Made by a program: the position numbers and the translations under genes
Notes under the pieces: generated by a model
Told to the model about the DNA's origin: nothing
The model's database searches: none
The model's input: only the letters and a program-made list of their open reading frames with translations
Part shown: in pieces, positions 41,884-50,157 of the stretch
How the letters are laid out: each line of letters starts with the position of its first letter
Position numbering within the stretch: the first letter of the stretch is position 1
Assembly: GCA_900542045.1 (NCBI GenBank)
Contig: UQMI01000007.1
Span: 1-64,000, forward strand
DNA: 64,000 nt
Direction of reading: 5' to 3'
Source of the DNA: an uncultured Blautia sp.
GTDB taxonomy: Bacteria > Bacillota > Clostridia > Lachnospirales > Lachnospiraceae

Positions 41884-43557
41884 TCACATCTGGTATACTA
41901 CCGCTTCATAAGGCCGCAGCTTCAAATCCCGGCAGCAGACAGCATCCGCATAATTGGAAATCAGTATCCTGCCCTTCTCCGGCACAAATTCCTCCGGTAC
42001 AGTACATGCTACCTCATTTTCCGTAAAATTGCAAACCACAAATAAGGTTTCTTCCGCATCCCTGCGCAGATAAGCAAACAGTTCTTTGCTTTCCGGCCAC
42101 AGCAGCGTAAAATCCCCATACACGATACACAGATGCTCTTTCCGCAGGCGAATCAGTTTCTGATAGTAATGGAAAATAGAATCCGGATCTTTCCTCTGCG
42201 CTTCTGCATTGATGGTTTTATAATTGGGATTCATGGCGATCCACGGCGTTCCCGCAGTAAAACCGCCGCCCGCTTCTCCGTTCCACTGCATAGGGGTACG
42301 TGCATTGTCCCGGCTTTTCTTATGAATGTAGCGCATCATATCTTCCGGAGATACGCCCCGTTCTTCCGTAAATTCCCGATATACATTGAGGGTCTCGATG
42401 TCTCGGTACTCTTCGATGCTCTCAAAGGCCACATTGGTCATGCCAATCTCTTCTCCCTGATATATATAGGGAGTCCCCTGCATCATATGCAGACAGGTTC
42501 CCAGCATTTTGGCCGATTTTTCCCAATATGGTCCATCGTTTCCAAACCGGGAGACCACCCGGGGCTGATCATGGTTATTCCAGTACAGGCTGTTCCATCC
42601 CTGCCCCTTCAACCCAGTCTGCCATTTTGCCAGGATTGCCTTGAGCTGCACCAGATCAAAGGTTTTGTCGGTCCACTTTGTACCATTTTCACTGTCCACA
42701 TCCATATGTTCAAACTGGAAGACCATGTTCAACTCCTGCCGGTCTTCTCCGGTATATTCCCGTGCCAGCTCCACTGTTACTCCCGGCGTCTCTCCCACCG
42801 TCATCACATCGTATCCGGAAAGAGCTTTCCGGTTCATCTCCTGGAGAAATTCGTGAATCCTGGGCCCGTTGGCTGTATAGGGACCACTGTTGCCATAAGG
42901 TGTTCCCGGGATTGGTTCCCCATCCGGCAATCCCGGTGTCTTGGAGATCAGGTTAATCACATCCATACGGAAACCATCCACACCTTTATCCAGCCACCAG
43001 CGCATCATCCGATAGACTTCTTCCCGCACAGCCTCATTTTCCCAATTCAGATCCGGCTGTTTTCTGGAAAACAGATGAAGATAATACATGTCTGTATTTG
43101 CATCGTATTCCCATGCAGGCCCGCTGAAGTTCGATTCCCAGTTGTTTGGGCAGCCCCCGTTTTTACCTTCTCTCCAGATATAATAATCCCGATAGGGATT
43201 CTCTCTGGAACTGCGGCTTTCCACAAACCAGGCATGCTCATCTGAGGTATGATTTACCACCAGATCCATTACAATCCGGATTCCGTTCGCATGGGCGGTC
43301 TCCAGCAGCTCATCAAAATCCTCCATCGTACCGAATTCTTTCATGATTTTCTGATAATCGCTGATGTCATATCCATTGTCATCGTTGGGCGACTGATAGA
43401 CCGGAGACAGCCAGACAACATCGATCCCAAGTTCCCTTAAATAACCAATTTTTCCGGTAATCCCCTGCAGGTCCCCAATTCCGTCTCCATTGCTGTCGCA
43501 AAAACTCCGGGGATAAATCTGATAAATTACACTTTCCTTCCACCAAGTCCGTTTCAT
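41884..43557 (-). CDS. GH13 alpha-glucosidase/oligo-1,6-glucosidase (copy 1)
   Basis: A 557-residue cytoplasmic enzyme of the GH13_31-like group. It begins WWKESVIYQIYPRSFCDSNGDGIGDL, the family signature. Catalytic residues: Asp in DGFRMDVINLISK, Glu in TVGETPGV, Asp in WNNHDQPR. It releases glucose from isomaltose, panose or trehalose-like oligosaccharides. It has no signal peptide. ATG at 43557 has AAAGGAGAAA upstream; the longer frame to 43635 is not family-like. It follows copy 2 in the same operon. Confidence 0.9.
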   Translation of the reverse strand: MKRTWWKESVIYQIYPRSFCDSNGDGIGDLQGITGKIGYLRELGIDVVWLSPVYQSPNDDNGYDISDYQKIMKEFGTMEDFDELLETAHANGIRIVMDLVVNHTSDEHAWFVESRSSRENPYRDYYIWREGKNGGCPNNWESNFSGPAWEYDANTDMYYLHLFSRKQPDLNWENEAVREEVYRMMRWWLDKGVDGFRMDVINLISKTPGLPDGEPIPGTPYGNSGPYTANGPRIHEFLQEMNRKALSGYDVMTVGETPGVTVELAREYTGEDRQELNMVFQFEHMDVDSENGTKWTDKTFDLVQLKAILAKWQTGLKGQGWNSLYWNNHDQPRVVSRFGNDGPYWEKSAKMLGTCLHMMQGTPYIYQGEEIGMTNVAFESIEEYRDIETLNVYREFTEERGVSPEDMMRYIHKKSRDNARTPMQWNGEAGGGFTAGTPWIAMNPNYKTINAEAQRKDPDSIFHYYQKLIRLRKEHLCIVYGDFTLLWPESKELFAYLRRDAEETLFVVCNFTENEVACTVPEEFVPEKGRILISNYADAVCCRDLKLRPYEAVVYQM

Positions 43558-43662
43558 AATTTCTCCTTTTCTGTAATTGCTCTGCGTGGATTCTGCCGCA
43601 CACAGCAGACTGCCGGCGGCAGCCTCCCCCTGCATGCAGAAAATCTGTCATCGCAAATTTTT

Positions 43663-45333
43663 TTATAATTCCAGCACTACCGCCTGGTAGCCTTCCAGCA
43701 GCAGGCATTCCTCCTGCAGCTGCAGCCCGGCTGCATTGTTCAGCAACACGTTCCGCACAGCTCCCGGAAGTTTCACTTCTTGTTCCTCTTTCTGGAAATT
43801 CCCCAGCACCAGGATATCTTTCTCCCCTTTCCGGTGATACGCCATAAGATTTTTCTGCTCCGCCAGATAGGGCACGGTTTCTCCATAAACCAGAGTCTCC
43901 TGATATGCCGGATCCTTCCGCAGACGGATCAGTTTCTGATAAAAACGAAAGACCGAATCGTCTGTTTCCAGCTGCTTCTTCACATTAATCTGCCGGTAAT
44001 TCGGATTCACCCGCAGCCAGGGTGTTCCCGTGGTAAATCCTCCATGTTCCGATGCATCCCACTGCATGGGCGTCCGGGCATTATCCCGGCTGTAAAGTCC
44101 CACTGCTGCCATGGCTTCCTCTTCTGTCTTGCCTGCGTCGATAGCCACCTGGTATTCATTACGGGCAGAAATATCATCGATTTCCTCATAAGTGACCCCA
44201 TTGATATTTTCCATGCCGATTTCCTGTCCCTGGTAGATAAACGGAATGCCACGCAGCAGAAAATACAGCGCCGCCAGCATCTTTTTACTCCTGTCCGTAC
44301 ATTCTCCATGGGGGATATAATAGCTTACTCCCCTGGGTTCATCATGATTTTCAATGATATTCGAGAGAAATCCCACATCTTTCGCCATTTCCTGAGAAGA
44401 AAAACAGCATTTTTTGTATTCCTCCGGCGTGATCCTCTGGTTGTCGTACCAGCCTTTTTCACTTTTTCCGTACACAGTTCCGGCAAAATCAAAAATGCTG
44501 GAAAAATACCCGTCCTCTCCGATAAAGTCTTTCAGCTCTGCCGGATCGTTGTTAAACACCTCACCCACAGAAAAAGCCTGATGGGGCGCAAACGTCTCTC
44601 TTTGCATTTCTCCCAGGAATTCACCGATTCCCTTCGCCTGGTGCAGCATCTGCTCAATATTGCACAATCCATCTTCACGATCCGCCGGATAATCTTCAAA
44701 GGGCAGTTTCTTTTTGATATTGATAATGGCATCCACCCGAAAACCACCCAGTCCCTTATCCAGCCACCAGTTCATATTCCGGTAAACTTCTCTGCGGACC
44801 TCTTCGTTTTCCCAGTTCAGATCCGGCTGTTTTTTATGGAATACATGTAGATAGAGACGATCCGGATGCCCGGGCAGTTCTTCCCACACCGGTCCGCCAA
44901 AATAGCTTCTCCAGTTGCAGGGAAGCTTTCCGTCCGGCTGCTTCTTCCTGATATAAAAGTATTTCCCGTATTTTCCATCCGGATCCTCGCAGGCCTTTCG
45001 AAACCACTCATGCTCATCGGAACAGTGATTGACCACCAGATCCATCAGAATATACATATCCCTTTCTTTTGCCTGACGGATCAATTCTTCCATATCCTCC
45101 AGGGTGCCAAAACGAGGATCGATCTTGTAATAATCTGAAATATCATAACCCTGGTCTGCCAGAGGCGATGCATAGACCGGAGAAATCCAGAGAAGATCCA
45201 CCCCCAGTTCCTTCAGATAATCCAGTTTTGCAAGAATCCCCTGAATATCCCCAATGCCATCTCCATTGGAATCATAAAAACTTTTGGGATAAATCTGATA
45301 TGCCACTTTATTATGCCACCACTGTCTTTTCAT
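43663..45333 (-). CDS. GH13 alpha-glucosidase/oligo-1,6-glucosidase (copy 2)
   Basis: A 556-residue paralogue of the next gene with the same start signature (WWHNKVAYQIYPKSFYDSNGDGIGDI) and catalytic motifs GGFRVDAIINIKK, SVGEVFNNDP and IENHDEPRG. The regions after the nucleophile (INLISKTPG versus IINIKKKLP) and loop lengths differ, so substrate specificity probably differs too. ATG at 45333 has GAGGAGG upstream. It lies 105 nt before copy 1 and 128 nt after the AraC regulator. Confidence 0.9.
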   Translation of the reverse strand: MKRQWWHNKVAYQIYPKSFYDSNGDGIGDIQGILAKLDYLKELGVDLLWISPVYASPLADQGYDISDYYKIDPRFGTLEDMEELIRQAKERDMYILMDLVVNHCSDEHEWFRKACEDPDGKYGKYFYIRKKQPDGKLPCNWRSYFGGPVWEELPGHPDRLYLHVFHKKQPDLNWENEEVRREVYRNMNWWLDKGLGGFRVDAIINIKKKLPFEDYPADREDGLCNIEQMLHQAKGIGEFLGEMQRETFAPHQAFSVGEVFNNDPAELKDFIGEDGYFSSIFDFAGTVYGKSEKGWYDNQRITPEEYKKCCFSSQEMAKDVGFLSNIIENHDEPRGVSYYIPHGECTDRSKKMLAALYFLLRGIPFIYQGQEIGMENINGVTYEEIDDISARNEYQVAIDAGKTEEEAMAAVGLYSRDNARTPMQWDASEHGGFTTGTPWLRVNPNYRQINVKKQLETDDSVFRFYQKLIRLRKDPAYQETLVYGETVPYLAEQKNLMAYHRKGEKDILVLGNFQKEEQEVKLPGAVRNVLLNNAAGLQLQEECLLLEGYQAVVLEL

Positions 45334-45461
45334 TTCATTCCTCCTCAGCCGCAAAGCTGTCACCGGCCGTCTGACTGCCTCACTGCTTTTCTTTCTTTTT
45401 CTTTCACAAGGGTACCACAGATTCTACGGATTTTCTTCCATTACTTTGATTAAAAACTACA

Positions 45462-46502
45462 CTATTTTGACTTTTTATCCTGACACCATTTCCGATACTG
45501 CAGAGGTGTCGTTTCTGTTAAACGTCTGAATTCCCGGAGATAATTACCCAGATTGTGAAAGCCGCATTCCAGACTGATCTCCATCACCGTCCGGTCTGTA
45601 TCCCGCAGGAGCGCCATGGAGCAGCGCACCCGATACTCATTGACATAGGCCATAGGCGATTTGCCAATGACCTTTTTAAAAAAACGGCAGAAATATTGTT
45701 CGTTCATTCCCGCTTTGTCTGCCAGCTGCCGCAGATAAATCTTCTCACGGTAATGCTCTCTGACATAAGACAGGCTCCCCTTCAGGGCTTCCATGCGAAA
45801 GTTGCTTTCCGGTACATTCTCCCGGAAAAGGCCGCTTTCCCACAGAATTCCCAGAATCTTCAGAAGCCCCGCCTTCACAAGGATCTGACAGCCCGGATCT
45901 GAACGCTGATTACGAGGCGATTCTTTTTCCGGAATTTCCTCCTGACTTTGGAACAATTCTTTTTCCGGAATCTCCTCCTGATTTTGGAACAACTCTTTTT
46001 CCGGAATTTCCATACCCGGAGAATTTTCCTCTGTCTCCCCTGCGCCTCTCTTTCGTTCTACCAGCAGAAATTGTTCCCGGATATCCAGATATTCTCTTTT
46101 GATCCGGTCAAATACAGGATTTCCTGCTTCCACCATGCGTGGGAGGGCCAGATTCCCGCTGCTTAATGGCGCCAGCAGCCGGCTCTGCACCAGATCATAG
46201 CTGTCAAAATTCAGCATGCGCAGGTGGAATACCACTGCGCTCTCCTCACAGGGCCTCCGTGCCAGCAGGGAATGCAGCTCCCCCGGATTGATAAACCAGA
46301 AGCTTTCCCTGTCTCCACGATAACTGTCCATTCCCACCTGTATCTCATAGCTGCCACCGCGGAAATAGATCATCTCCAGTTCTTCATGCCAATGGTGCTT
46401 CACTTCCAGTTTTTCCCCTTCTTCTCCCATGTCATAGAACGCACAGGGAAATTCCGTAGTCCCGTGATATCGTTCCTCTTTCAGATAAGGCTTATTCTTC
46501 AT
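45462..46502 (-). CDS. AraC-family transcriptional regulator
   Basis: A 346-residue regulator with an N-terminal cupin/ligand-binding domain (about 1-120, with HHWHEELEMIYFRGGSYEI) and a C-terminal AraC double HTH (about 245-340, with YLRQLADKAGMNEQYFCRFFK and MEISLECGFHNLGNYLREFRR). Between them a linker carries a 36-bp tandem repeat encoding EIPEKELFQNQE-type units (2.5 copies). It is upstream of the alpha-glucosidase genes in the same direction and likely senses a sugar. I use ATG 46502 with AAAGGAG upstream; a much longer frame to 46646 lacks family support. Confidence 0.88.
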   Translation of the reverse strand: MKNKPYLKEERYHGTTEFPCAFYDMGEEGEKLEVKHHWHEELEMIYFRGGSYEIQVGMDSYRGDRESFWFINPGELHSLLARRPCEESAVVFHLRMLNFDSYDLVQSRLLAPLSSGNLALPRMVEAGNPVFDRIKREYLDIREQFLLVERKRGAGETEENSPGMEIPEKELFQNQEEIPEKELFQSQEEIPEKESPRNQRSDPGCQILVKAGLLKILGILWESGLFRENVPESNFRMEALKGSLSYVREHYREKIYLRQLADKAGMNEQYFCRFFKKVIGKSPMAYVNEYRVRCSMALLRDTDRTVMEISLECGFHNLGNYLREFRRLTETTPLQYRKWCQDKKSK

Positions 46503-46737
46503 TCCGTCTCCTTTGCCTCCCCTCATCCTGCGTTCTCCGCTTCCTGTGTTCTCCATCTTTCCAAAAATATTAAAAGAAAGGATACCAGGCGGATCCTCCC
46601 GTTTGTCCCTGGTATTTTCTCTATCTTCCAGAATATCTTTATTCATTGGCTTTGATCAATTTTATGTATTAAGATTGACCGCCCCCAATTATTGATTCAA
46701 TCAATTCGTGTTATCGACATATGGTAAATTTATATTA

Positions 46738-46773
46738 TTGACATAAGTCAATTTAGTTATTGACATAAGTCAA
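46738..46773 (+). promoter_or_regulatory. Tandem TTGAC-N4-GTCAA operators before nifX
   Basis: TTGACATAAGTCAA occurs at 46738-46751 and again at 46760-46773, 22 bp apart (two helical turns). The pattern TTGAC-N4-GTCAA resembles Crp/Fnr-family sites (FNR: TTGAT-N4-ATCAA). The identity of the binding protein is unknown. Confidence 0.75.
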
Positions 46774-46788
46774 AAATAGTCTTACAAT
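46760..46788 (+). promoter_or_regulatory. nifX promoter overlapped by the second operator
   Basis: TTGACA (46760-46765), which is part of the second palindrome, and TACAAT (46783-46788) are 17 bp apart. A bound protein would block RNA polymerase. Confidence 0.75.
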
Positions 46789-46824
46789 AAGAACAATCAA
46801 GATCATCCATGGGAGGTATTCTAT

Positions 46825-47229
46825 ATGAAAATTGCAGTTACGTATGAAAACGGCCAGATTTTTCAGCATTTCGGCCATTGTGAAACATTCAAGATCTATA
46901 ATGTGGAAAACCAGACCATTCAGTCCTCTGAAATCGTCAGCGCTGTCGGTTCCGGTCACGGCGCTTTAGCCGGCTTCCTGCAGACCCACGGTGTGGACAC
47001 CCTGATCTGCGGCGGCATCGGCGGAGGCGCCCGGACCGCACTGGCTTCCGCCGGCATCACCCTTTACCCCGGCGCGTCAGGCAATGCAGATGACAATGTA
47101 AACGCACTGCTTCAGGGCAATCTCCGTTACAATCCGGATACGGTATGCAGCCATCACCACCACGAAGAAGGTCACTCCTGCGGCGAACATCACTGCGGAG
47201 AAGACAAACATGGCTGTGCTGGCAATTAA
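46825..47229 (+). CDS. NifX/NifB-like dinitrogenase iron-molybdenum cofactor-binding family protein
   Basis: A 134-residue protein of the Nitro_FeMo-Co fold, matching NifX/NafY-like single domains (about 1-105: MKIAVTYENGQIFQHFGHCE, GGIGGGARTALASAGI). No nif cluster is near, so a role in nitrogen fixation is unlikely; small free-standing members bind Fe-S or Fe-Mo-type clusters or act in sensing. The C-terminal tail (about 109-134) is dense in His and Cys (CSHHHHEEGHSCGEHHC...), a probable metal site. GGGAGG precedes the ATG. It ends in a gap filled by the first 53-bp repeat array. Confidence 0.83.
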   Translation: MKIAVTYENGQIFQHFGHCETFKIYNVENQTIQSSEIVSAVGSGHGALAGFLQTHGVDTLICGGIGGGARTALASAGITLYPGASGNADDNVNALLQGNLRYNPDTVCSHHHHEEGHSCGEHHCGEDKHGCAGN

Positions 47230-47339
47230 TGGTCTGCTCTCTATTATAGAGGGAGATTCCAGTTCCGGCAAGACAATGGGAAGGGACTTGCTGCAGAATA
47301 ACAGGAGGAAATTTCTGTTTTCTGTCGGTCTCTTCCCTT

Positions 47340-47604
47340 TTTGTTCGGCACTGACGGCAGTTTCCGGCTTTTCTACAGTGCTTCTACTCCTCTTTGTTCG
47401 GCACTGGCAGCTATTTTCGGTTTCTCCACGGTACTTCTTCGCCTCTTTGTTCGGCACTGACGGCAGTTTTCGGCTTCTTCACGGTACTCCTGGCCGCTTT
47501 GGTTCGGCACTGGCAGCAGTTTTCGGCTTTTCCACGGTACTCCTGGCCGCTTTGGTTCGGCACTGACGGCAGTTTCCGACTTCTCCACGGTACTCCTGCC
47601 CTTC
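47340..47604. repeat. 53-bp tandem repeat array, locus 1
   Basis: Five units of exactly 53 bp. The anchor GTTCGGCAC starts at 47343, 47396, 47449, 47502 and 47555, and each unit contains a TTCGGC-type block and CCACGGTAC or a close variant. Because 53 is not a multiple of 3, all three frames cycle through the array; the frames stay open by repetition, not selection. It lies in the convergent nifX/rpsR gap. Confidence 0.95.
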
Positions 47605-47792
47605 TAAGCCCCCGCGTAACACAGATCCCAGACACGGTACAAGCCCCTGCCACGCAGGCTTCTCCGCCTGCGGCAAGCTGCTTCTGAAATATTCTTTCTC
47701 TTCGATGCAGTGCAGTCTCCATTCCACTCCGACCGGCGCAAAGCAGATGCCCGCCGGACATCTGCTTTGCGCCCCCATGGATTATTTTTATA

Positions 47793-47832
47793 CGACAGGA
47801 AAGTCAGAACAAAACGTCCTGCTTTCCTGCCA
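47793..47832. repeat. Dispersed palindromic repeat, copy B
   Basis: CGACAGGAAAGTCAGAAC and GTCCTGCTTTCCTGCCA form imperfect arms around AAAAC, a close relative of the palindrome at 29054-29104. It sits between array 1 and the rpsR terminator. Confidence 0.75.
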
Positions 47833-47833
47833 C

Positions 47834-47870
47834 AAAAAAGGCTGAATCCGTTTCCGGATCCAGCCTTTTG
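47834..47870 (-). terminator. Terminator of the rpsF-ssb-rpsR operon
   Basis: Minus-strand AAAGGCTGGATCCG pairs with CGGATTCAGCCTTTT with one mismatch, then TTTTTT. It lies 8 nt from the rpsR stop. Confidence 0.92.
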
Positions 47871-47878
47871 CTTCTCAA

Positions 47879-48142
47879 TTAGTCCTGTACGTAAGGCATC
47901 AGGGCAAGATGTCTTGCTCTCTTGATAGCCACTGTCAGAGCTCTCTGATGTTTTGCACAGTTTCCTGTGATTCTTCTGGGAAGGATTTTTCCTCTCTCAG
48001 AGATGTATCTTTTCAGTTTGTTTACGTCCTTGTAATCGATCTCGTTATTTTCTTTGCCACAGAATACACATACTTTTTTTCTTCTGCGTCCGCCTCTTCT
48101 CTTCATTGGAGAGTCTGGTCTTTCGCCTTTATTGTAAGCCAT
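47879..48142 (-). CDS. rpsR: 30S ribosomal protein S18
   Basis: An 87-residue S18 with a Cys-containing N-terminal [16 protein letters not shown] and the conserved C-terminal [25 protein letters not shown]. It binds S6 in the small subunit. It is the last gene of the operon with ssb and rpsF. Confidence 0.97.
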   Translation of the reverse strand: MAYNKGERPDSPMKRRGGRRRKKVCVFCGKENNEIDYKDVNKLKRYISERGKILPRRITGNCAKHQRALTVAIKRARHLALMPYVQD

Positions 48143-48230
48143 GAGTTTTTCCTCCTTCTATACTTTATCAGGCAGCTCATCTTCTTCCGCAGGCACGGCC
48201 GGTGAACTGCTTCCATTCATTCTTCCATTC

Positions 48231-48695
48231 CTAGTTAAATGGGAGTTCCTCATCAATCCCATCCGGAATATTCATAAATCCATCCACAGATGCAGTTTCC
48301 GGTGCCGGCATAGACGGCATTGCTCCCGACTGTGCACTGGTATTGCGGTGAGAAGCAGCATAAGAATCGCTGGCAGATTTGCTCTCGGCAAATTCCTGCT
48401 CTTCCACCACTACTTCTGTGGTGTAAACCTTCACGCCATCCCGATTGGTATAGCTGCCGGTCTGAATCCTTCCGCTTACCACGATACGGATTCCCTGATG
48501 AAAATACTTCTCTGCAAACTCTGCAGTACGGCCAAAAGATACACAGTTGATAAAGTCTGCGGTAGCTTCTCCGTCCCGACGGAATCTGCGGTCAACAGCC
48601 AGTGTATATCTGGCTATGGCAAGAGCATTCTCCCCAGCGGAATATCTTACTTCCGGATCTCTTGTTAAACGTCCCATTAAAATAACTTTATTCAT
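48231..48695 (-). CDS. ssb: Single-stranded DNA-binding protein
   Basis: A 154-residue SSB with an N-terminal OB-fold (MNKVILMGRLTRDPEVRYSAGENA through VVEEQEF, about 1-105), a Ser/Ala/Asn-rich linker, and the acidic tip DGIDEELPFN that docks partner proteins. ATG at 48695 has GGTGG upstream; the three-codon upstream extension is not needed. Tetramer-forming bacterial type. Between rpsF and rpsR as in most Firmicutes. Confidence 0.97.
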   Translation of the reverse strand: MNKVILMGRLTRDPEVRYSAGENALAIARYTLAVDRRFRRDGEATADFINCVSFGRTAEFAEKYFHQGIRIVVSGRIQTGSYTNRDGVKVYTTEVVVEEQEFAESKSASDSYAASHRNTSAQSGAMPSMPAPETASVDGFMNIPDGIDEELPFN

Positions 48696-48777
48696 AAATA
48701 CCACCTTTCTTCATGTATCCGGCATGCGCCGGCACACCAAGCGCATATTTATGTGTAGTGTTCCTGAATATCGAAGC

Positions 48778-49065
48778 TTATGCGTCTTTTCTGACAACAA
48801 GATATCTCAGAACATTGTCCATGATGCGAACGTGTCTTTCCACTTCCGCAGGACAAGTTGCATCTGCTTCAAACTGGATAAAGTAGTAGAAGCCTTCGTG
48901 CATTTTCTGAATTTCGTAAGCTAATCTCTTCTTACCCCATTCTTCCACTTCTGTGATGTTGCCGTTGTAACGGGTGATGTAGCCCTTTGCTTTCTCAACT
49001 ACAGCATCGCGCACTTCATCCTCAACTTTGGCACTCACAACTAATGCTAACTCATACTTGTTCAT
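48778..49065 (-). CDS. rpsF: 30S ribosomal protein S6
   Basis: A 95-residue S6 with NKYELALVVSAKVEDEV start and the FEADATCPAEVERHVRIMDNVLRYLVV end. It forms the S6:S18 heterodimer and is the first gene of the operon. Confidence 0.97.
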   Translation of the reverse strand: MNKYELALVVSAKVEDEVRDAVVEKAKGYITRYNGNITEVEEWGKKRLAYEIQKMHEGFYYFIQFEADATCPAEVERHVRIMDNVLRYLVVRKDA

Positions 49066-49187
49066 GCTTGTTTACCTCCTTATGGTCTTAATGGCCCCCT
49101 GACCTGGCAGGGAACAAGGATATATAATCTCAGGCTTCCCTTTGTCTCTTCTGCTGACAAATGGGCAATAATATATCACGGTTCTCT

Positions 49188-49216
49188 ATTCTAGCATAGG
49201 AATCTCCGGGAATCAA
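49188..49216 (-). promoter_or_regulatory. Promoter of rpsF-ssb-rpsR
   Basis: Minus-strand TTGATT (49211-49216) and TAGAAT (49188-49193) are 17 bp apart, giving a leader of about 115 nt. Its -35 overlaps the end of the upstream DUF951 gene. An S6:S18 autoregulatory leader is possible but not demonstrated. Confidence 0.75.
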
Positions 49217-49404
49217 GGATTTTTTTGAAGTTTTCTTGTATTCTTTTCCACCAGCTTCCGGGGCACCATGATCTGATGGCCGCAGCCCGCACACTTCAGC
49301 CGGAAATCAGCTCCCACCCGCAGGATCTCCCAATCCTGACTGCCGCAGGGATGCTTTTTCTTCAGGGTCACCACATCACCCACTTCGTATAGATATCCTG
49401 CCAT
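49213..49404 (-). CDS. DUF951 domain protein
   Basis: A 63-residue protein of the DUF951 family: YLYEVGDVVTLKKKHPCGS then WEILRVGADFRLKCAGCGHQIMVPR, with a Cys set (C..C..C) that looks like a zinc knuckle. Small OB/SH3-like fold inferred. Function unknown; often beside ribosomal or translation genes. It lies 4 nt after the sirtuin gene. Confidence 0.88.
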   Translation of the reverse strand: MAGYLYEVGDVVTLKKKHPCGSQDWEILRVGADFRLKCAGCGHQIMVPRKLVEKNTRKLQKNP

Positions 49405-49408
49405 CGCT

Positions 49409-50140
49409 TTACCTCACCTCAATCTGTGCAAATGTTTCTCCAATGGGCGCCTGTATCAGCAAATCCGCCTGTTTGTCTCTGGGAGTGGGGGACTTGTTGA
49501 TCACCACCAGGTATTTTCCACGGAAATAATCGATGAGGCTGGCAGCCGGATATACTGCCAGGCTGGTTCCCCCGATGATCAGCATCTGGGCTTCTGAAAT
49601 GGCCTGGACAGACCGGGTCAGGACATCTGCATCCAACGCTTCCTCATACAGCACCACGTCCGGCTTGATGATTCCTCCGCATTCGCATCTGGGAATGCCG
49701 CTGGCCGCCTTCATATGGGCAAATCCATAAAACTTTCCGCATTTCATGCAGTAATTGCGGTATACCGATCCGTGCAGTTCCAGCACATTTTCGCTGCCTG
49801 CCATCTGATGCAGGTTGTCAATATTCTGGGTGATCACTGCCCGGAGCTTTCCTGCCTTCTCCAGCTCGGCCAGCTTCTCATGAGCCGCATTGGGCTTCGC
49901 CTTGTCATACAGCATCTTATTGGAATAGAACCGGAAAAATTCACCGGTATTTCGCATAAAAAAGCTGTGGCTTAAGATCGTCTCCGGCGGATAATCATAC
50001 TGCTGGTTATACAGGCCGTCTACGCTGCGGAAATCCGGAATCCCGCTTTCCGTGGAAACGCCTGCTCCGCCAAAAAACACAATATTCTCACATTCATCCA
50101 CAAATCTCTGCAATTTTTCCACTGCCTGTTCCATTCTCAT
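49409..50140 (-). CDS. cobB: NAD-dependent protein deacetylase, SIR2 family
   Basis: A 243-residue class III (sirtuin) lysine deacylase. Rossmann landmarks are GAGVSTESGIPDFRS (about 25-39) and QNIDNLHQMAG (about 106-116). The catalytic His is in LELHGSVY. A zinc module has CMKCGKF and PRCECGG. It removes acyl groups from lysines and produces O-acyl-ADP-ribose. Start ATG 50140 with GAGGG upstream. In a string srtB-cobB-DUF951 with 4- to 17-nt gaps. Confidence 0.95.
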   Translation of the reverse strand: MRMEQAVEKLQRFVDECENIVFFGGAGVSTESGIPDFRSVDGLYNQQYDYPPETILSHSFFMRNTGEFFRFYSNKMLYDKAKPNAAHEKLAELEKAGKLRAVITQNIDNLHQMAGSENVLELHGSVYRNYCMKCGKFYGFAHMKAASGIPRCECGGIIKPDVVLYEEALDADVLTRSVQAISEAQMLIIGGTSLAVYPAASLIDYFRGKYLVVINKSPTPRDKQADLLIQAPIGETFAQIEVR

Positions 50141-50157
50141 CCCTCCTGTTTTTCTTC

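Larger units (their letters stand above)
46503..46824. other. Divergent region between araC and nifX
   Basis: A/T-rich intergenic DNA holding the two TTGAC-N4-GTCAA palindromes, the nifX promoter, and two looser related dyads: TTGATTCAATCAA (46692-46704) and TTGATCAA near 46654-46661. No gene is seen. Confidence 0.7.

Noticed and set aside
46825..47229. Nitrogen-fixation gene
   Set aside because: Only the NifX fold is present; no nif genes nearby.
47340..47604. CRISPR array
   Set aside because: Units abut with no unique spacers and no cas genes are present.
47371..47778. Open frames on the minus strand through the 53-bp array, with peptides such as AVSAEQRGEE
   Set aside because: 53 is not a multiple of 3; openness in several frames comes from repetition. 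No ribosome site or domain.
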